Numbered from the stretch's first letter, positions 48,516 to 60,091 are shown. The stretch is 64,000 nucleotides of DNA from Streptomyces sp. H27-H5 (GCF_026627505.1 NZ_JAPNLK010000003.1:91010-155009), one strand, 5' to 3'. Notes: generated from the sequence alone by a model not told the origin. Numbers and translations are program-made.

Positions 48516-50237
48516 TCAGCTCGCGCTGAAGGACACGAACAGGTAGTCCGGGTCGCCCCCGCTGCTGTACGGCTTGCTCACCGAACGGCGCGAGATGAAG
48601 AGCTTTCCGTTGTGGTAGCGGTACTCGGAGAACTCCGGCGAGAAGTCGCCGGTCTCGGCGCGCTGGATCTCCTTGTCCGCCGGGTTCTCCATGAGGAGGG
48701 TTTCCTTCATCGTCTTGCCGTCGATGCTGACGATCTGGCCGCCCTTGTCGTACGGGGGCTCCTTGTAGGCGATGACGTTCGACCCGTCCATGCGCAGCGG
48801 GTACAGGAGGTACTTCTCGCCGGCGTCGGCGCGGTCGCTGGTCTGCTTGCCGGTCTCCAGGTCGAAGGAGAGCAGTTCGTTGGTGCGACCGTAGGACGAC
48901 TGGCCCTGATGCTCGTAGGAGGGCAGGTAGAGCTTGCCGTTGCCGACGAGCATGCCGGTGCACTTCTCGACCTCGGTGCTGCCGCACTTGCCGGCGAAGG
49001 TGCCGGAGCTGAGCGCGATGCGGGCCTTCAGCTCGCCCTTGGGGTCGACGACGAAGAGGTCGCTGACGCCGGTGGCGTTCTTGGCGGTCTTGCCGACGTC
49101 GGCGCCGATGATCAGGGGCTTCGTGGACACGATGGAGGCCCACTCGATGCCGTCGGAGAGCTTGTACGAGGAGGTGGGCGCGCCGGTGGCCGGGTCGAGG
49201 CTCTGGGCGATCAGGTTCTGGGCGCCGCTGCGGCCGCACTTGCGGATGACGGCGAGGGCCTCGCCGCCCGCGTAGCCGTAGTCGTAGCAGCCTTCGGCGT
49301 CGACCTTGGGGGTCCACAGGGACTTGCCGTCGGCGAGGTTCCAGGCCGCGCCGCCGTTGGTTCCGCCGGCGGCGACGGTCTGGCCGCTGAGGGTGACCTC
49401 GCTGAAGGAGGCCGGCTTGTCACCGGTGGTGGCGCCCTTGGTGTTGCCGGACCAGAGGAGCTTGCCCGCGTTCAGGTCGATGACGCCGACCTGGGTGCAG
49501 GGCGGGTACTTGCTCTCCGCCGTCGGCTGGGTGGGCCGGAAGAGGATGGCCGTCTTGTTGTCGCTGATGTGGTGGGTGGCGGCGCAGATCTCGCCGGGGA
49601 GGGCCATCTCCCACTTCTTGCCGCCGTCGACGAGGTTGTAGCCGACGACCTTGCCGATGTCCGACTTGACGTACGTGGTGTCGGTGAGCCAGGAACCCGG
49701 GACCTGGACGGTGTCGGTCGGCGTCGGGTTCGGCAGGTTCAGCAGCACCTTGGACTTGGGGTTGCCGGGCGCCTTCTCCTTGCCGCCGCCGCCGGCCGCC
49801 GCCTTGTCGTCGCCCGAGCCCGCGGTCGGGTCGCCCTTCGCGATGGGCGTGGAGCCGCCGTCGTCGCCGGAGACGTACCAGAAGCCGCCGCCGATGATGA
49901 GGACGATGGCGAGCAGGGCCGCGCCGACGATCATCAGCTGGTTGCGCTGGTCACGGTTGCCGCCGGGGGCGCCGCCGGACGGGGCCGAGGCCGCGTACAT
50001 GGGGGCGGTGGGGTGCCCGAAGGCGGGCGGCTGGGCGCCGGGCTGCTGCGGGTAGCCGTACGAAGGCGCGGTGGGCGGCTGCTGCGGGTAGCCGTACGAA
50101 GGCGCGGTGGGCGGCTGCTGCGGGACCGGCGGCGGCGCGGACGGCAGCGGTGGGGTGGAGAACCCGCCGGGCGGGGGGTCCTGCGGGGCGCCGAAGCCGC
50201 CGGAGGGCGGCTGACTGGGGGGCGGCGGGGTACTCAT
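48516..50237 (-). CDS. Membrane-anchored PQQ-like beta-propeller protein (paralogue 1)
   Basis: A 573-aa protein. The cytosolic N-terminus (1-100) is Pro/Gln/Gly-rich with a duplicated 12-residue QQPPTAPSYGYP unit. One membrane helix (LMIVGAALLAIVLIIGGGFWYV, about 101-122) follows, then a Gly/Lys linker and a large extracytoplasmic domain. That domain has repeated blades such as VVGYNLVDGGKKWEMALP, VGVIDLNAGKLLWSG and LLSFDLETGKQTS, typical of PQQ/WD-like propellers, with several Cys pairs. Quinone-binding residues are not evident, so it is more likely a scaffold or sensor. ATG 50237 has GAGAGG 11 nt upstream. It lies 53 bp after its paralogue, same strand. Confidence 0.8.
   Translation of the reverse strand: MSTPPPPSQPPSGGFGAPQDPPPGGFSTPPLPSAPPPVPQQPPTAPSYGYPQQPPTAPSYGYPQQPGAQPPAFGHPTAPMYAASAPSGGAPGGNRDQRNQLMIVGAALLAIVLIIGGGFWYVSGDDGGSTPIAKGDPTAGSGDDKAAAGGGGKEKAPGNPKSKVLLNLPNPTPTDTVQVPGSWLTDTTYVKSDIGKVVGYNLVDGGKKWEMALPGEICAATHHISDNKTAILFRPTQPTAESKYPPCTQVGVIDLNAGKLLWSGNTKGATTGDKPASFSEVTLSGQTVAAGGTNGGAAWNLADGKSLWTPKVDAEGCYDYGYAGGEALAVIRKCGRSGAQNLIAQSLDPATGAPTSSYKLSDGIEWASIVSTKPLIIGADVGKTAKNATGVSDLFVVDPKGELKARIALSSGTFAGKCGSTEVEKCTGMLVGNGKLYLPSYEHQGQSSYGRTNELLSFDLETGKQTSDRADAGEKYLLYPLRMDGSNVIAYKEPPYDKGGQIVSIDGKTMKETLLMENPADKEIQRAETGDFSPEFSEYRYHNGKLFISRRSVSKPYSSGGDPDYLFVSFSAS
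50042..50125. repeat. 36-bp tandem repeat inside the propeller gene
   Basis: Two perfect 36-bp copies (50042-50077, 50078-50113) plus a partial third, encoding the QQPPTAPSYGYP unit in the cytosolic tail. Confidence 0.9.
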
Positions 50238-50290
50238 GGGGTGCCATTGCCTCTCGGTGGGCGGCTCGGTTGGCGGCTCGGTCGGCTCGT

Positions 50291-51928
50291 TCACTTGCCG
50301 AAGACCATCAGGAGCTTCTCGTCCTTGCCCTTGGCGAGCAGGTGGGTCACGGAGATGTACAGCCGTCCGTCGACGTAGTCGATCCTCGGCTTGTAGAAGG
50401 AGTTCTCGACGGCGGACGCGGGCCCGGACGGGTTGCGCAGGGTCGCGGTGGGTTCGCCGCCGCCGGCGGGATAGGTGAGGATCTCGCCGCCCTTGTCCTG
50501 CTCCGCGGCGCGGTAGGCGACCAGTTGTCCGTTCACGGCCGTGACGGGGGTGAGGGTCCTCTTCTCGCCGGCCGGGACGCGCCACTTGACCTTGCCGGTG
50601 CCGAGGTCGAAGGCGACGACTTCGTTGCCCGTGCCGGCGGCCGGGGTGGTCGGCAGGTAGAGGGTGTTGGAGTCGACCACGGCGCCGCGGCACACCTGGA
50701 TGGACCCGAAGAGGCCGCCCCCGCACTTGTTGGCGAAACTGCCCTCGCCGGAGACGCTGGTGCGCTGCTTGCCGTCGGGTCCGAGGACCACGATGCCGCG
50801 TTGCTTCTTGTCCTTGTCGCTGATGTCGAGGACGAGCGGGTCCAGCGAGTAGACGCTGGTCACCTCGTGGTTCTTGGCAAGTCGGTAGTTCCAGGTCGAC
50901 TTGCCGGTGACCGGGTCGGCGTCGTGGACCTCGACGGTGTGGTCGTCGTCGTAACAGGTCGCGATGGCGATCATCTTGTTGTTGCCGGCGATGTAGCTGC
51001 CGGGTTTGCATCCCTCGGCCTGGGCGCTGCCGAAGAGCTTGTCGCCGGTGCTGACCTTGAAGGCGCTCGCGGTGGTGGACCGGCTGACGGCGACGGTGTC
51101 CCCGGTGATGGACAGGGTGGGGCTGGTCATGATGTCGAAGAGGCCCTCCTTGGGCACCTCCTTCGTCCAGCCCGCCTTGCCCGTCTTGAGGTCGACCAGT
51201 CGCATCTGGTTGCAGGTGGAGCTGCCCGACTCGCCGTCCTTGAACATGACGACGGTCTTGCCGTCGGTGGTGGTGTCGGGGGTGACACCGCACAGCTCGG
51301 TGGGGAAGGACAGCGTCCACTTCTCCTTGCCGTCGGCGACGGCGAAGGCCGTGAGGGACTTCCACACGCTCTTGACGACGGTGTCCCCGATGATCCACTG
51401 GCCTTCGCTGTCGACGCCGGCGCCGGGCCCGTCCACCTTGCTGCTCTTGAGCCAGAGGACCTTGTCCTCGCCCTGCTTGCGGCCGGCGTTGAGGTCTTCC
51501 TGCTCGCCGGCGCCGTTGCCGCTGCCGTCGCCCTTGTCCACGGAGGCCGAGGCGGAGGGCTTGGCGTCGGCGGGCGTCGAGGCCTGCGCGACGGGCTTCC
51601 CGCCCTCGTCGTCCCCCTTGCCGAAGGCGAACCAGGCTCCGGTGCCGAGGATGAGCACGCCCGCCACGGACGCGGCGATGACGATCAGCAGCTTCTGCCG
51701 GCGCTGCCCGCCGGGGCCCGCGGGGCCTCCCGGCGGCGGGCCGGGCGGCATGGGCGGCGGGTACCCGTAGCCGGGGTGCGCCTGCTGCTGCGGGACGGTC
51801 GGCGGCTGTTGGGCGTACGGGTTCGCGCCTTGGGGCGGGAAGCCGTAGCCGGGCTGCGGCGGGCCCGGGAGGTGTCCGTAACCGGAAGGTGTGGGTGGCT
51901 GGTTCGGCGGCTGGGGCGGCTCGGTCAT
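50291..51928 (-). CDS. Membrane-anchored PQQ-like beta-propeller protein (paralogue 2)
   Basis: A 545-aa paralogue of the next gene with the same plan. It has a Pro/Gln/Tyr-rich cytosolic tail (1-78), one membrane helix (LLIVIAASVAGVLILGTGAWFAF, about 79-101), an Asp/Gly/Ser linker, then an extracytoplasmic propeller with blades such as LTAFAVADGKEKWTLSFP, MRLVDLKTGKAGWTKEVP and VVAFDLGTGKVKWRVPAG. Conserved Cys residues pair between blades (CGV, TCNQM, CKPG, CYDD, CGGG, CRGA). ATG 51928 has GAAGG about 9 nt upstream. The tail composition resembles that of actinobacterial proteins bound by kinases or Type VII machinery, but this is only a resemblance. Confidence 0.8.
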   Translation of the reverse strand: MTEPPQPPNQPPTPSGYGHLPGPPQPGYGFPPQGANPYAQQPPTVPQQQAHPGYGYPPPMPPGPPPGGPAGPGGQRRQKLLIVIAASVAGVLILGTGAWFAFGKGDDEGGKPVAQASTPADAKPSASASVDKGDGSGNGAGEQEDLNAGRKQGEDKVLWLKSSKVDGPGAGVDSEGQWIIGDTVVKSVWKSLTAFAVADGKEKWTLSFPTELCGVTPDTTTDGKTVVMFKDGESGSSTCNQMRLVDLKTGKAGWTKEVPKEGLFDIMTSPTLSITGDTVAVSRSTTASAFKVSTGDKLFGSAQAEGCKPGSYIAGNNKMIAIATCYDDDHTVEVHDADPVTGKSTWNYRLAKNHEVTSVYSLDPLVLDISDKDKKQRGIVVLGPDGKQRTSVSGEGSFANKCGGGLFGSIQVCRGAVVDSNTLYLPTTPAAGTGNEVVAFDLGTGKVKWRVPAGEKRTLTPVTAVNGQLVAYRAAEQDKGGEILTYPAGGGEPTATLRNPSGPASAVENSFYKPRIDYVDGRLYISVTHLLAKGKDEKLLMVFGK

Positions 51929-52003
51929 CAGCGCATACCTTCGGCGTCAGGAGGTCATGGAGGGTGGAGGATGCCCTTTCTATCACTGACGCCGTTCTTA
52001 TGC

Positions 52004-52044
52004 CGGGCCGGTCCGGCCCCTGTTCCCAAGGGCGGACCGGCCCG
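52004..52044 (-). terminator. Terminator after the ABC-F gene
   Basis: Perfect 12-bp stem CGGGCCGGTCCG/CGGACCGGCCCG with a 17-nt loop, 46 nt past the ABC-F stop and upstream of the propeller pair. Confidence 0.7.
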
Positions 52045-52090
52045 TGACTCGGCCGTTATCGGGCCGGCGGGCGTGGCCGGAAGACGACGA

Positions 52091-53887
<1,797 letters not shown>

Positions 53888-53915
53888 CAGACGCGCTCCA
53901 GGGAAGGGGTGTGGA

Positions 53916-55235
53916 TCAGCCCCTCAGCCTAACCCTCCGGGGAGAGGCGGACCGTTCCACCAGCAGCCACCCGCCGAGCGCCATCGCGATCGCGGCGGGC
54001 GCGGTGACCGGGAGGACGATCAGGGTGGCGCTGTGGCCCTCCAGCAGACCTCCGAGGCCGGTCGTCGACAGACCGAGGATCCCGAGGAGGCAGAGGGTGA
54101 TGCCGAGGGCGGCGCGGGGCCCGGACCCGGCGCCGGCGCCGCCGCGCACGGGCGCCTCGAAGCGTCGGAACGCGGCCACGAGTACGCCGGTCAGCGCGGC
54201 GGCCAGGAGCAGGCGGACGGGGACCTGCGCCCACCAGGCGGCGCCGGCGGGCTCGGGGAGCGCCAGGCCGAGGCCCATCTGGCCGGCGTACACGGCCAGC
54301 ATGGCGGTGAGGTGCCAGAGGAACGCGGTCATGGCGATCCCGTTGGCGGCGACGACGCCCCGCCAGACGCGGGGCCGGGCCACCCACGCGGCGGCGGGTC
54401 GGGCGAGGAGCTGCACGGCGCCGACCAGCCACATGCCGTGGCAGAGCAGGGCGAGGGTGGGCGGCGCCATGTTGGACACCTTCTCCCCGGGCATCCCGAC
54501 CATGGAGAGCGGGTACGGCCCGTACGCGACGAGCAGCGCGGCGCCCGCGAGGCCGGCGGCGGCAAGGACGGCGGGGCGGGTGAGTCGCCCGTCGGCGCGC
54601 AGGAAGCCGAGCTGGTGGACGGCGAGCCAGACGAAGGCGAAGTTCAGGAACTCCACGTAGGGGACGCCGAGCGCGAAGCGCAGCACGTCGGTGAGGGCTG
54701 CGGCCCCGGCGAGGGCGGCGAAGGCGGCCCAGCCGTGGCGCTCGTGCAGCGTCAGCAGGGGTGGGGTGAAGGCGACCATGGCGAGGTAGATCCCGACGAA
54801 CCACAGCGGTTGCGTCACCAGGCGCAGCGCGGCGCCGGCGAGCGGCCCGCGGTCGGCGCCGGCGAGCTGTACGACGAGGGCGCAGGCGGTCCACACGCCG
54901 ACGAAGACGAGGGTGGGGCGCAGCAGCCGTTGGAGCCGGGCGCGCAGGAAGGCGGCGTAGACGGGTCCGTCGGTCGTGCGGGTGAGGGAACGGTACGAGA
55001 GGGCGTGCGAGAAGCCGCCCACGAAGAAGAACACCGGCATCACCTGGAACGCCCAGGTGAGTGGCTGGAGGTCGGGCACGATCCCGAGCAGGTTCCCCAT
55101 GCCGTCGGGGCCGACGGCGGCCATCAGCCAGTGCCCGAGGACCACGGTCGCGAGCGAGGCGACCCTCAACAGGTCGACGTACCGGTCCCGAGTGGCGGGC
55201 GTGGCCGCGGCCATTTCGCTTGCGGTGGCTGTCAT
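53916..55235 (-). CDS. Acyltransferase-3 family membrane protein
   Basis: A 439-aa integral membrane protein with about ten helices. The family start RDRYVDLLRVASLATVVLGHW contains the active-site-type His, followed by MPVFFFVGGFSHALSY (R/F-x-FFxxSG-like). Such enzymes O-acylate sugars, peptidoglycan or lipids. The substrate is unknown. ATG 55235 lacks a good ribosome site; ATG 55214 (MAAATPATRDRY) is an alternative start. It is 28 bp upstream of the ABC-F gene on the same strand and may be cotranscribed. Confidence 0.85.
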   Translation of the reverse strand: MTATASEMAAATPATRDRYVDLLRVASLATVVLGHWLMAAVGPDGMGNLLGIVPDLQPLTWAFQVMPVFFFVGGFSHALSYRSLTRTTDGPVYAAFLRARLQRLLRPTLVFVGVWTACALVVQLAGADRGPLAGAALRLVTQPLWFVGIYLAMVAFTPPLLTLHERHGWAAFAALAGAAALTDVLRFALGVPYVEFLNFAFVWLAVHQLGFLRADGRLTRPAVLAAAGLAGAALLVAYGPYPLSMVGMPGEKVSNMAPPTLALLCHGMWLVGAVQLLARPAAAWVARPRVWRGVVAANGIAMTAFLWHLTAMLAVYAGQMGLGLALPEPAGAAWWAQVPVRLLLAAALTGVLVAAFRRFEAPVRGGAGAGSGPRAALGITLCLLGILGLSTTGLGGLLEGHSATLIVLPVTAPAAIAMALGGWLLVERSASPRRVRLRG

Positions 55236-55298
55236 GGGGCCACGGTCGCCCGCCGCGCGGAGGCCCCGACAGAGTGCGGGTACTCATGTTCGGTCTGG

Positions 55299-55326
55299 GT
55301 ACCCGCCCCGCCGGCGGGGCCGGTAC
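55299..55326 (-). terminator. Palindromic hairpin after ispE
   Basis: 28-bp near-perfect dyad (GTACCCGCCCCGCC / GGCGGGGCCGGTAC, one mismatch), 27 nt beyond the ispE stop. With no spacer between the arms, the loop must form from the central bases. Confidence 0.5.
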
Positions 55327-55352
55327 ACGGCCGCGCCGGCGGGTGGGACCGG

Positions 55353-56291
55353 TCAGAGCAGGGTCGCGCCGGGGGCCGGGGAGGAGGCCACGCGGGTGGC
55401 GCGGCAGAGCCCGGAGGCGTCGAGGACGGCGGCGACCTCGGCCGCCGCCTCGGGGTCGCGGACCAGGAACGCCGTCGTGGGTCCGGAGCCCGAGACCAGC
55501 GCGGCGAGCGCCCCGGCCCCGGTGCCGGCGGCCAGGACGGACGCGAGCTGCGGGCGCAGGGACAGGGCGGCGGGCTGGAGGTCGTTGACCAGGGTGGGGG
55601 CGAGGGCGTCGGGGTCGCCGGAGGCCAGGGCGGCCAGCAGGGCCGGCGACGCCCGGGGGGCGGGAATGTCGTGGCCGGCGGCGAGCCGGTCGAACTCCCG
55701 GAAGACGGCCGGGGTCGAGAGGCCGCCGTCGGCGACGGCGAAGACCCAGTGGAAGGTGCCGGCGGGGACGGGGGTGAGGATCTCGCCCCGCCCGGTGCCC
55801 AGCGCGGCGCCGCCGATCAGGCTGAACGGAACGTCGCTGCCGAGTTCCGCGCAGATGTCGAGGAGTTCCGTCATCGGGGTGTTCAGGCCCCAGAGGGCGT
55901 CGCAGGCCACCAGGGCGGCGGCCCCGTCGGCGCTGCCTCCGGCCATGCCGCCCGCGACGGGAATGTTCTTCGCGATGTGCAGGTGCACGTCCGGGGAGAG
56001 CCCGGCTCGTCCGGCCAGGATCTCGGCGGCGCGCGCCGCGAGGTTGGCGCGGTCCAGGGGGACCTGGTCGGCGTCGGGGCCCTCGCAGGTCACCTTCGTC
56101 CCGGCGGCCGGGGTCGCGGTGACCTCGTCGTACAGGGACACGGCGAGGAAGACGTTGGCGAGGTCGTGGAAGCCGTCGGGTCGGGCGGCGCCGACCGCCA
56201 GTTGGACGTTGACCTTCGCGGGGACCCGCACGGTGACGGATCCGGGGGCGGTCACGGCGTCGGGTGCCTGCCCGGTGGGGTGCCCGCTCAC
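55353..56291 (-). CDS. ispE: 4-diphosphocytidyl-2-C-methyl-D-erythritol kinase
   Basis: GHMP-family kinase of the MEP isoprenoid pathway; phosphorylates CDP-ME with ATP. 312 aa. Motifs: [22 protein letters not shown], the ATP loop [41 protein letters not shown] and the C-terminal [13 protein letters not shown]. The GTG start at 56291 overlaps the ksgA stop as GTGA, so it is translationally coupled. Last gene of the rpfB-ksgA-ispE operon. Confidence 0.95.
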   Translation of the reverse strand: MSGHPTGQAPDAVTAPGSVTVRVPAKVNVQLAVGAARPDGFHDLANVFLAVSLYDEVTATPAAGTKVTCEGPDADQVPLDRANLAARAAEILAGRAGLSPDVHLHIAKNIPVAGGMAGGSADGAAALVACDALWGLNTPMTELLDICAELGSDVPFSLIGGAALGTGRGEILTPVPAGTFHWVFAVADGGLSTPAVFREFDRLAAGHDIPAPRASPALLAALASGDPDALAPTLVNDLQPAALSLRPQLASVLAAGTGAGALAALVSGSGPTTAFLVRDPEAAAEVAAVLDASGLCRATRVASSPAPGATLL

Positions 56292-57190
56292 AGCGCCGGC
56301 CTCGGCGCCTCGGGCTTGTTCTCGGCGATGGCCGCGAACTCCTCGACCGTCAGGGACTCCCCGCGGGCCTGCGGCGAGATGCCGGCGGCGACCAGGGCGG
56401 CCTCGGCGCCCGCCGCCGAGCCGGCCCAGCCGGCCAGCGCGGCGCGCAGGGTCTTGCGGCGCTGCGCGAAGGCGGCGTCCACGACGGCGAAGACCTCGGC
56501 CTTGGAGGCGGTCGTCTTGATCGGCTCGGTGCGGCGGACCAGCGAGACGAGTCCGGAGTCGACGTTCGGCGCGGGCCAGAAGACCTTGCGGCCGATGGAG
56601 CCCGCGCGCTTGACGTGGGCGTACCAGTTGGCCTTGACGGAGGGCACTCCGTACACCTTGTTGCCGGGCTCGGCGGCGAGCCGGTCGGCGACCTCCGCCT
56701 GCACCATGACGAGGGTCCGCTCGATGGTCGGGAACCGGTCGAGCATGGTCAGCAGCACCGGGACGGCCACGTTGTAGGGCAGGTTCGCGACGAGCGCGGT
56801 CGGCGCCGGGCCGGGCAGCTCGGTGACGAGCATCGCGTCGGAGTGCACGAGGGAGAAGCGGTCCTTGCGGGCCGGCATCCGGGCCTCGATGGTGGCGGGC
56901 AGGGCGGCGGCCAGGATGTCGTCGATCTCGACGGCGACGACCCGGTCGGCGGCCTCCAGCAGCGCGAGCGTCAGCGAGCCCAGGCCCGGGCCGACCTCGA
57001 CGACCACGTCGTCGGGCCGCACCTCGGCGGTGCGGACGATCCGACGGACCGTGTTGGCGTCGATGACGAAGTTCTGACCCTTCTGCTTCGTCGGCCGGAC
57101 GCCGAGTACGGCGGCCAGTTCCCGGATGTCGGCCGGGCCGAGAAGTGCGTCGGGGGTCGTGCTCTCAGGCTGCTGCTCTGCGGTGCTCAC
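56288..57190 (-). CDS. ksgA: 16S rRNA adenine dimethyltransferase KsgA/RsmA
   Basis: Dimethylates two adjacent adenines in helix 45 of 16S rRNA using SAM; loss gives kasugamycin resistance. 300 aa. Motifs: [44 protein letters not shown], the catalytic [11 protein letters not shown] and [14 protein letters not shown] 57190 overlaps the rpfB stop by GTGA, and its own stop overlaps ispE the same way. The order rpfB-ksgA-ispE is conserved across actinobacteria. Confidence 0.96.
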   Translation of the reverse strand: MSTAEQQPESTTPDALLGPADIRELAAVLGVRPTKQKGQNFVIDANTVRRIVRTAEVRPDDVVVEVGPGLGSLTLALLEAADRVVAVEIDDILAAALPATIEARMPARKDRFSLVHSDAMLVTELPGPAPTALVANLPYNVAVPVLLTMLDRFPTIERTLVMVQAEVADRLAAEPGNKVYGVPSVKANWYAHVKRAGSIGRKVFWPAPNVDSGLVSLVRRTEPIKTTASKAEVFAVVDAAFAQRRKTLRAALAGWAGSAAGAEAALVAAGISPQARGESLTVEEFAAIAENKPEAPRPAL

Positions 57191-59016
57191 CGGTAAAGCC
57201 TACGGCCGCAGTGCGGCCACGGAGTCGCCCCCCGCTGCACGTAGAGCTTCTTGGCCCGGTACGTCTGCTCCGTCCCCGCCGCGTCCTGCGGGCGTCCGCT
57301 GCCGCCGAGGGCCTGCCAGGTCCGTACGTCGAACTGGTACAGCCCGCCGTACGTCCCCGACGGGTCGGTGGCACCGGGCCGGCCGCCGGACTCGCACTGG
57401 GCCAGCGCCCCCCAGTCGAGGCCGTCGGCGCCGGCGACGGAGTCGGGCAGTGCCTTCGTGCCGACCTTCACGAGCCGGTCGACGGGGGCGCGGACGATCT
57501 CGTCGGCGAGCCGGCGGGGCTTCTGACGGACCCCGTTGACGGTGCGCAGGCCGTAGGTGACCCGGCGCGTTCCGGGGCGGCCGACCCGTTCGACGACCTC
57601 GGTGCCGGCGAACAGGTCCTCGTCCCTGACCCGCTGGATCTCGTACGGGATCCGCTCCTCGCGGACCTCGCGGGTGCCGGTGATGCGCAGCACGGTCACG
57701 ATCTGGCCGTCGCGCGGGAAGGCGGTCAGCGGGACGGAGGTGGCGTCTTGGCCGTGCAGGGTGATGCCGGCCTGGTCGAGGGCCTCCTGGATGGTGGCGG
57801 CGTTGGTGCGGACGGTGGTCTCGCGGCCGTCGGCCAGGAAGGTGACGCCGCGTTCCGTGCGGACGTCGAGGGTGAGGCCGCTGCGCGGGACGGGGGTGGT
57901 GCGGGGGTCGGAGAGGTGGGCGCCCTCGGCGCGGATGCCGAGCTGGCGCAGCGCGCCCTCGACGGTGCGGGAGGTGGTCCACACCTGGCGGCGCTCCCCG
58001 TCGAGGGTGAGGCGCAGGGGCCGCCCGTAGCGGACGACGATGTCCTCGCCGTCGTCGAGGGCGCTGCCGCGGGCGGGGGCGACGAGGTCGTGGGGGCCGA
58101 CGCCGAGGTCTTCCGCGGCGAGGAGTTCGTCGACCCCGTCCGCGAAGGTGTGCAGGGACCTCGGGACTCCGTCGACGGTGAGCCGAACCGATTTGTCTGC
58201 GGCGACGAAGGCGGTGGTGCCGCCGGCGAGGAAGGCGACGACGAGGGCCTGCGGGACGATCCGCCGCCAGGTGTCGGCGGCGGTGCCGGTGGAGCGGCGG
58301 GGCCGGACGGGCGCCGCGTCCGCGGTCGGCGGGGCCGCGGTCGGCGGGGCCGCGGTCGGCGGGGCCGCGGTCGGCGGGGCCGCGGTCGGCGGGGCCGCGG
58401 TCGGCGGGGCCGTCGGGAGTGGGGTGGGCAGTGCCCGTCTGCGGCGGCCGGCGGCGGGCTCTCCCGGTGCCTCGGGGGCGGCGTCCGCTCCGCGGCGGCG
58501 TCCGGAACCGGGGGGCGCCGGGTTCACCGGGGCGTCGGGGTCTCCCGTGAACGCCGCCGGGGCGGGTCCGGGCGCGCTCTCCGGGCGGCGTCGCCGCCCC
58601 GGGCCCGCGGACTCCTCGACCGGTGCTTCGTGGGGCGGCGGTGGGTCGTGGGGCGGCCGGAGCGTGTCGGCGCCGCGGTCGTGCGCCCGGCCCCACTCCG
58701 GCTCGGGGGACCTGCGGCGGCGCGCGGACCGGGGCGCGGGCACCCCGGACACGGGCGCTCCCGGCAGGGCGGCCGCGTCCACCGGGTCAGCGGGGCCGGG
58801 ATCCGCGCCGGGGGCGGGCCACGCCGGTGCGGGCCACGGTTCGGGCCACGCGGGTTCGGGTTCCCGTTCCGCGACGGGCGCGGCCCCCGGCGGTCCCGGA
58901 GGCTCCGGATCCCAGGGCTCCGGTACCGCGTCGTGCCGGGTCGGGGGCGCCGGGTACGCCTCCGGGACGGGACCGACGGGACCGCCACGGCGGTGACTGC
59001 CCTGGGTATCGCTCAC
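57187..59016 (-). CDS. rpfB: Resuscitation-promoting factor RpfB with extended Pro-rich N-terminus
   Basis: Membrane-anchored cell-wall hydrolase of 609 aa. A cytosolic N-terminal region of about 245 residues, rich in Pro, Arg and Ala, includes TAAPP pentapeptide repeats (about 201-231). It precedes a single membrane helix ([21 protein letters not shown], about 250-270). Outside follow three DUF348-type modules ([57 protein letters not shown]), a G5 domain ([19 protein letters not shown]) and the Rpf domain with catalytic Glu542 in AQCESGG. The long cytosolic tail is not part of the RpfB core. GTG 59016 has GGAG 8 nt upstream. Coupled to ksgA by GTGA. Confidence 0.93.
   Translation of the reverse strand: MSDTQGSHRRGGPVGPVPEAYPAPPTRHDAVPEPWDPEPPGPPGAAPVAEREPEPAWPEPWPAPAWPAPGADPGPADPVDAAALPGAPVSGVPAPRSARRRRSPEPEWGRAHDRGADTLRPPHDPPPPHEAPVEESAGPGRRRRPESAPGPAPAAFTGDPDAPVNPAPPGSGRRRGADAAPEAPGEPAAGRRRRALPTPLPTAPPTAAPPTAAPPTAAPPTAAPPTAAPPTADAAPVRPRRSTGTAADTWRRIVPQALVVAFLAGGTTAFVAADKSVRLTVDGVPRSLHTFADGVDELLAAEDLGVGPHDLVAPARGSALDDGEDIVVRYGRPLRLTLDGERRQVWTTSRTVEGALRQLGIRAEGAHLSDPRTTPVPRSGLTLDVRTERGVTFLADGRETTVRTNAATIQEALDQAGITLHGQDATSVPLTAFPRDGQIVTVLRITGTREVREERIPYEIQRVRDEDLFAGTEVVERVGRPGTRRVTYGLRTVNGVRQKPRRLADEIVRAPVDRLVKVGTKALPDSVAGADGLDWGALAQCESGGRPGATDPSGTYGGLYQFDVRTWQALGGSGRPQDAAGTEQTYRAKKLYVQRGATPWPHCGRRLYR
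58321..58410. repeat. Six perfect 15-bp tandem repeats in rpfB
   Basis: Six identical copies of CGCGGTCGGCGGGGC, encoding the TAAPP pentapeptide repeats of the cytosolic tail. A candidate length-variable locus. Confidence 0.95.
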
Positions 59017-59059
59017 GACGCTCGCTCCACTGGTCCGGCCCCGCTGGTTCGGGCAGGGC

Positions 59060-59089
59060 ACCCTAACGGGAACGATCGTCACGCACCAA
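59060..59089 (-). promoter_or_regulatory. Candidate promoter of rpfB
   Basis: Minus-strand TTGGTG (59084-59089) and TAGGGT (59060-59065), 18-nt spacer, giving a leader of roughly 35 nt. No riboswitch-like structure is seen, unlike rpfA. Confidence 0.4.
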
Positions 59090-59128
59090 AGTCTTTCGGT
59101 TACGCAGCGTGTCAGGCGAACGGGTGTG

Positions 59129-60031
59129 TCAGAGCGCGGCGCCGGGTTTCGGCGGAACGTAGTCGAAGGCGCGCGCCGTGTTGGCGGCCAGGGCGGTCGC
59201 CATGGCGTCCTCGTCGAGGCCCCGGACGGCCGCCATGGCCCGCACGGTGAGCGGGATCAGGTACGGGGCGTTGGGCCGGCCGCGGTAGGGCGCCGGGGTG
59301 AGGTACGGGGCGTCGGTCTCCACGAGCACCAGCTCCAGCGGGGCCACCGCGAGGGCCTCGCGCAGCGGGGCGGCGTTCTTGAAGGTGACGGTCCCGGCGA
59401 AGGACATGTAGTAGCCGGCGGCAGCGCACTCGCGGGCCATCTCGGCGTCCCCCGAGTAGCAGTGGAAGACGGTGCGTTCGGGCGCGCCCTCCTCGCGGAG
59501 GATGCGCAGCACGTCGGCGTGGGCCTCGCGGTCGTGGATGACCAGGGCCTTGCCCCGGCGCTTGGCGATCTCGATGTGGGCGCGGAAGGAACGCTCCTGC
59601 GCCGCCGTGCCCTCGGGGCCGGTGCGGAAGAAGTCGAGGCCGGTCTCGCCGACCGCCTTCACGTGGTCGAGCGCCGCGAGGGCCTCGATCTCGGCGAGCG
59701 CCTCGTCGAGGGCGCCGTCGCCGCCGCCGGAACGGGCTCCCTGCCGGGACCAGCCGTCCGGGTCGCCGTGGACGATCCGGGGGGCCTCGTTCGGGTGGAG
59801 GGCGACGGCCGCGTGGACGTTCTCGTACGCGGCGGCGGTCTCGGCGGCCCAGCGCGAGCCCTTCACGTCGCAGCCCACCTGCACGACGGTGGTCACGCCC
59901 ACCGAGGCGGCCTTGGCGAGGCCCTCCTCGACGGTGCCCGACTGCATGTCCAGGTGGGTGTGGGAATCGGCGACCGCCACCCGCAGCGGTTCGGGCGGCG
60001 GGGGCGGTGCGTCGTTGGCGGTACGGCTCAT
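59129..60031 (-). CDS. TatD-family metal-dependent hydrolase (DNase-like)
   Basis: A 300-aa cytosolic TIM-barrel hydrolase. Metal ligands are in ADSHTHLDM, VGETGLDFFR, HDREAHADVL, HCYSGDAEMA and ETDAPYLTPAPYRG. Family members show 3'-5' exonuclease or DNase activity and may act in DNA repair or quality control. It lies upstream of rpfB on the same strand, the usual actinobacterial order (tatD-rpfB-ksgA-ispE). ATG 60031 has only a weak ribosome site (AAGATCGG). Confidence 0.93.
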   Translation of the reverse strand: MSRTANDAPPPPPEPLRVAVADSHTHLDMQSGTVEEGLAKAASVGVTTVVQVGCDVKGSRWAAETAAAYENVHAAVALHPNEAPRIVHGDPDGWSRQGARSGGGDGALDEALAEIEALAALDHVKAVGETGLDFFRTGPEGTAAQERSFRAHIEIAKRRGKALVIHDREAHADVLRILREEGAPERTVFHCYSGDAEMARECAAAGYYMSFAGTVTFKNAAPLREALAVAPLELVLVETDAPYLTPAPYRGRPNAPYLIPLTVRAMAAVRGLDEDAMATALAANTARAFDYVPPKPGAAL

Positions 60032-60091
60032 ACGGCCGATCTTATGACCGGGGCTCCGGGACGCCTCCCCGCGTCCCGTGCGGGGGCGGGC

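Noticed and set aside
58321..58410. Short tandem repeats as a CRISPR array
   Set aside because: Units are 15 bp with no spacers and lie in frame inside rpfB.
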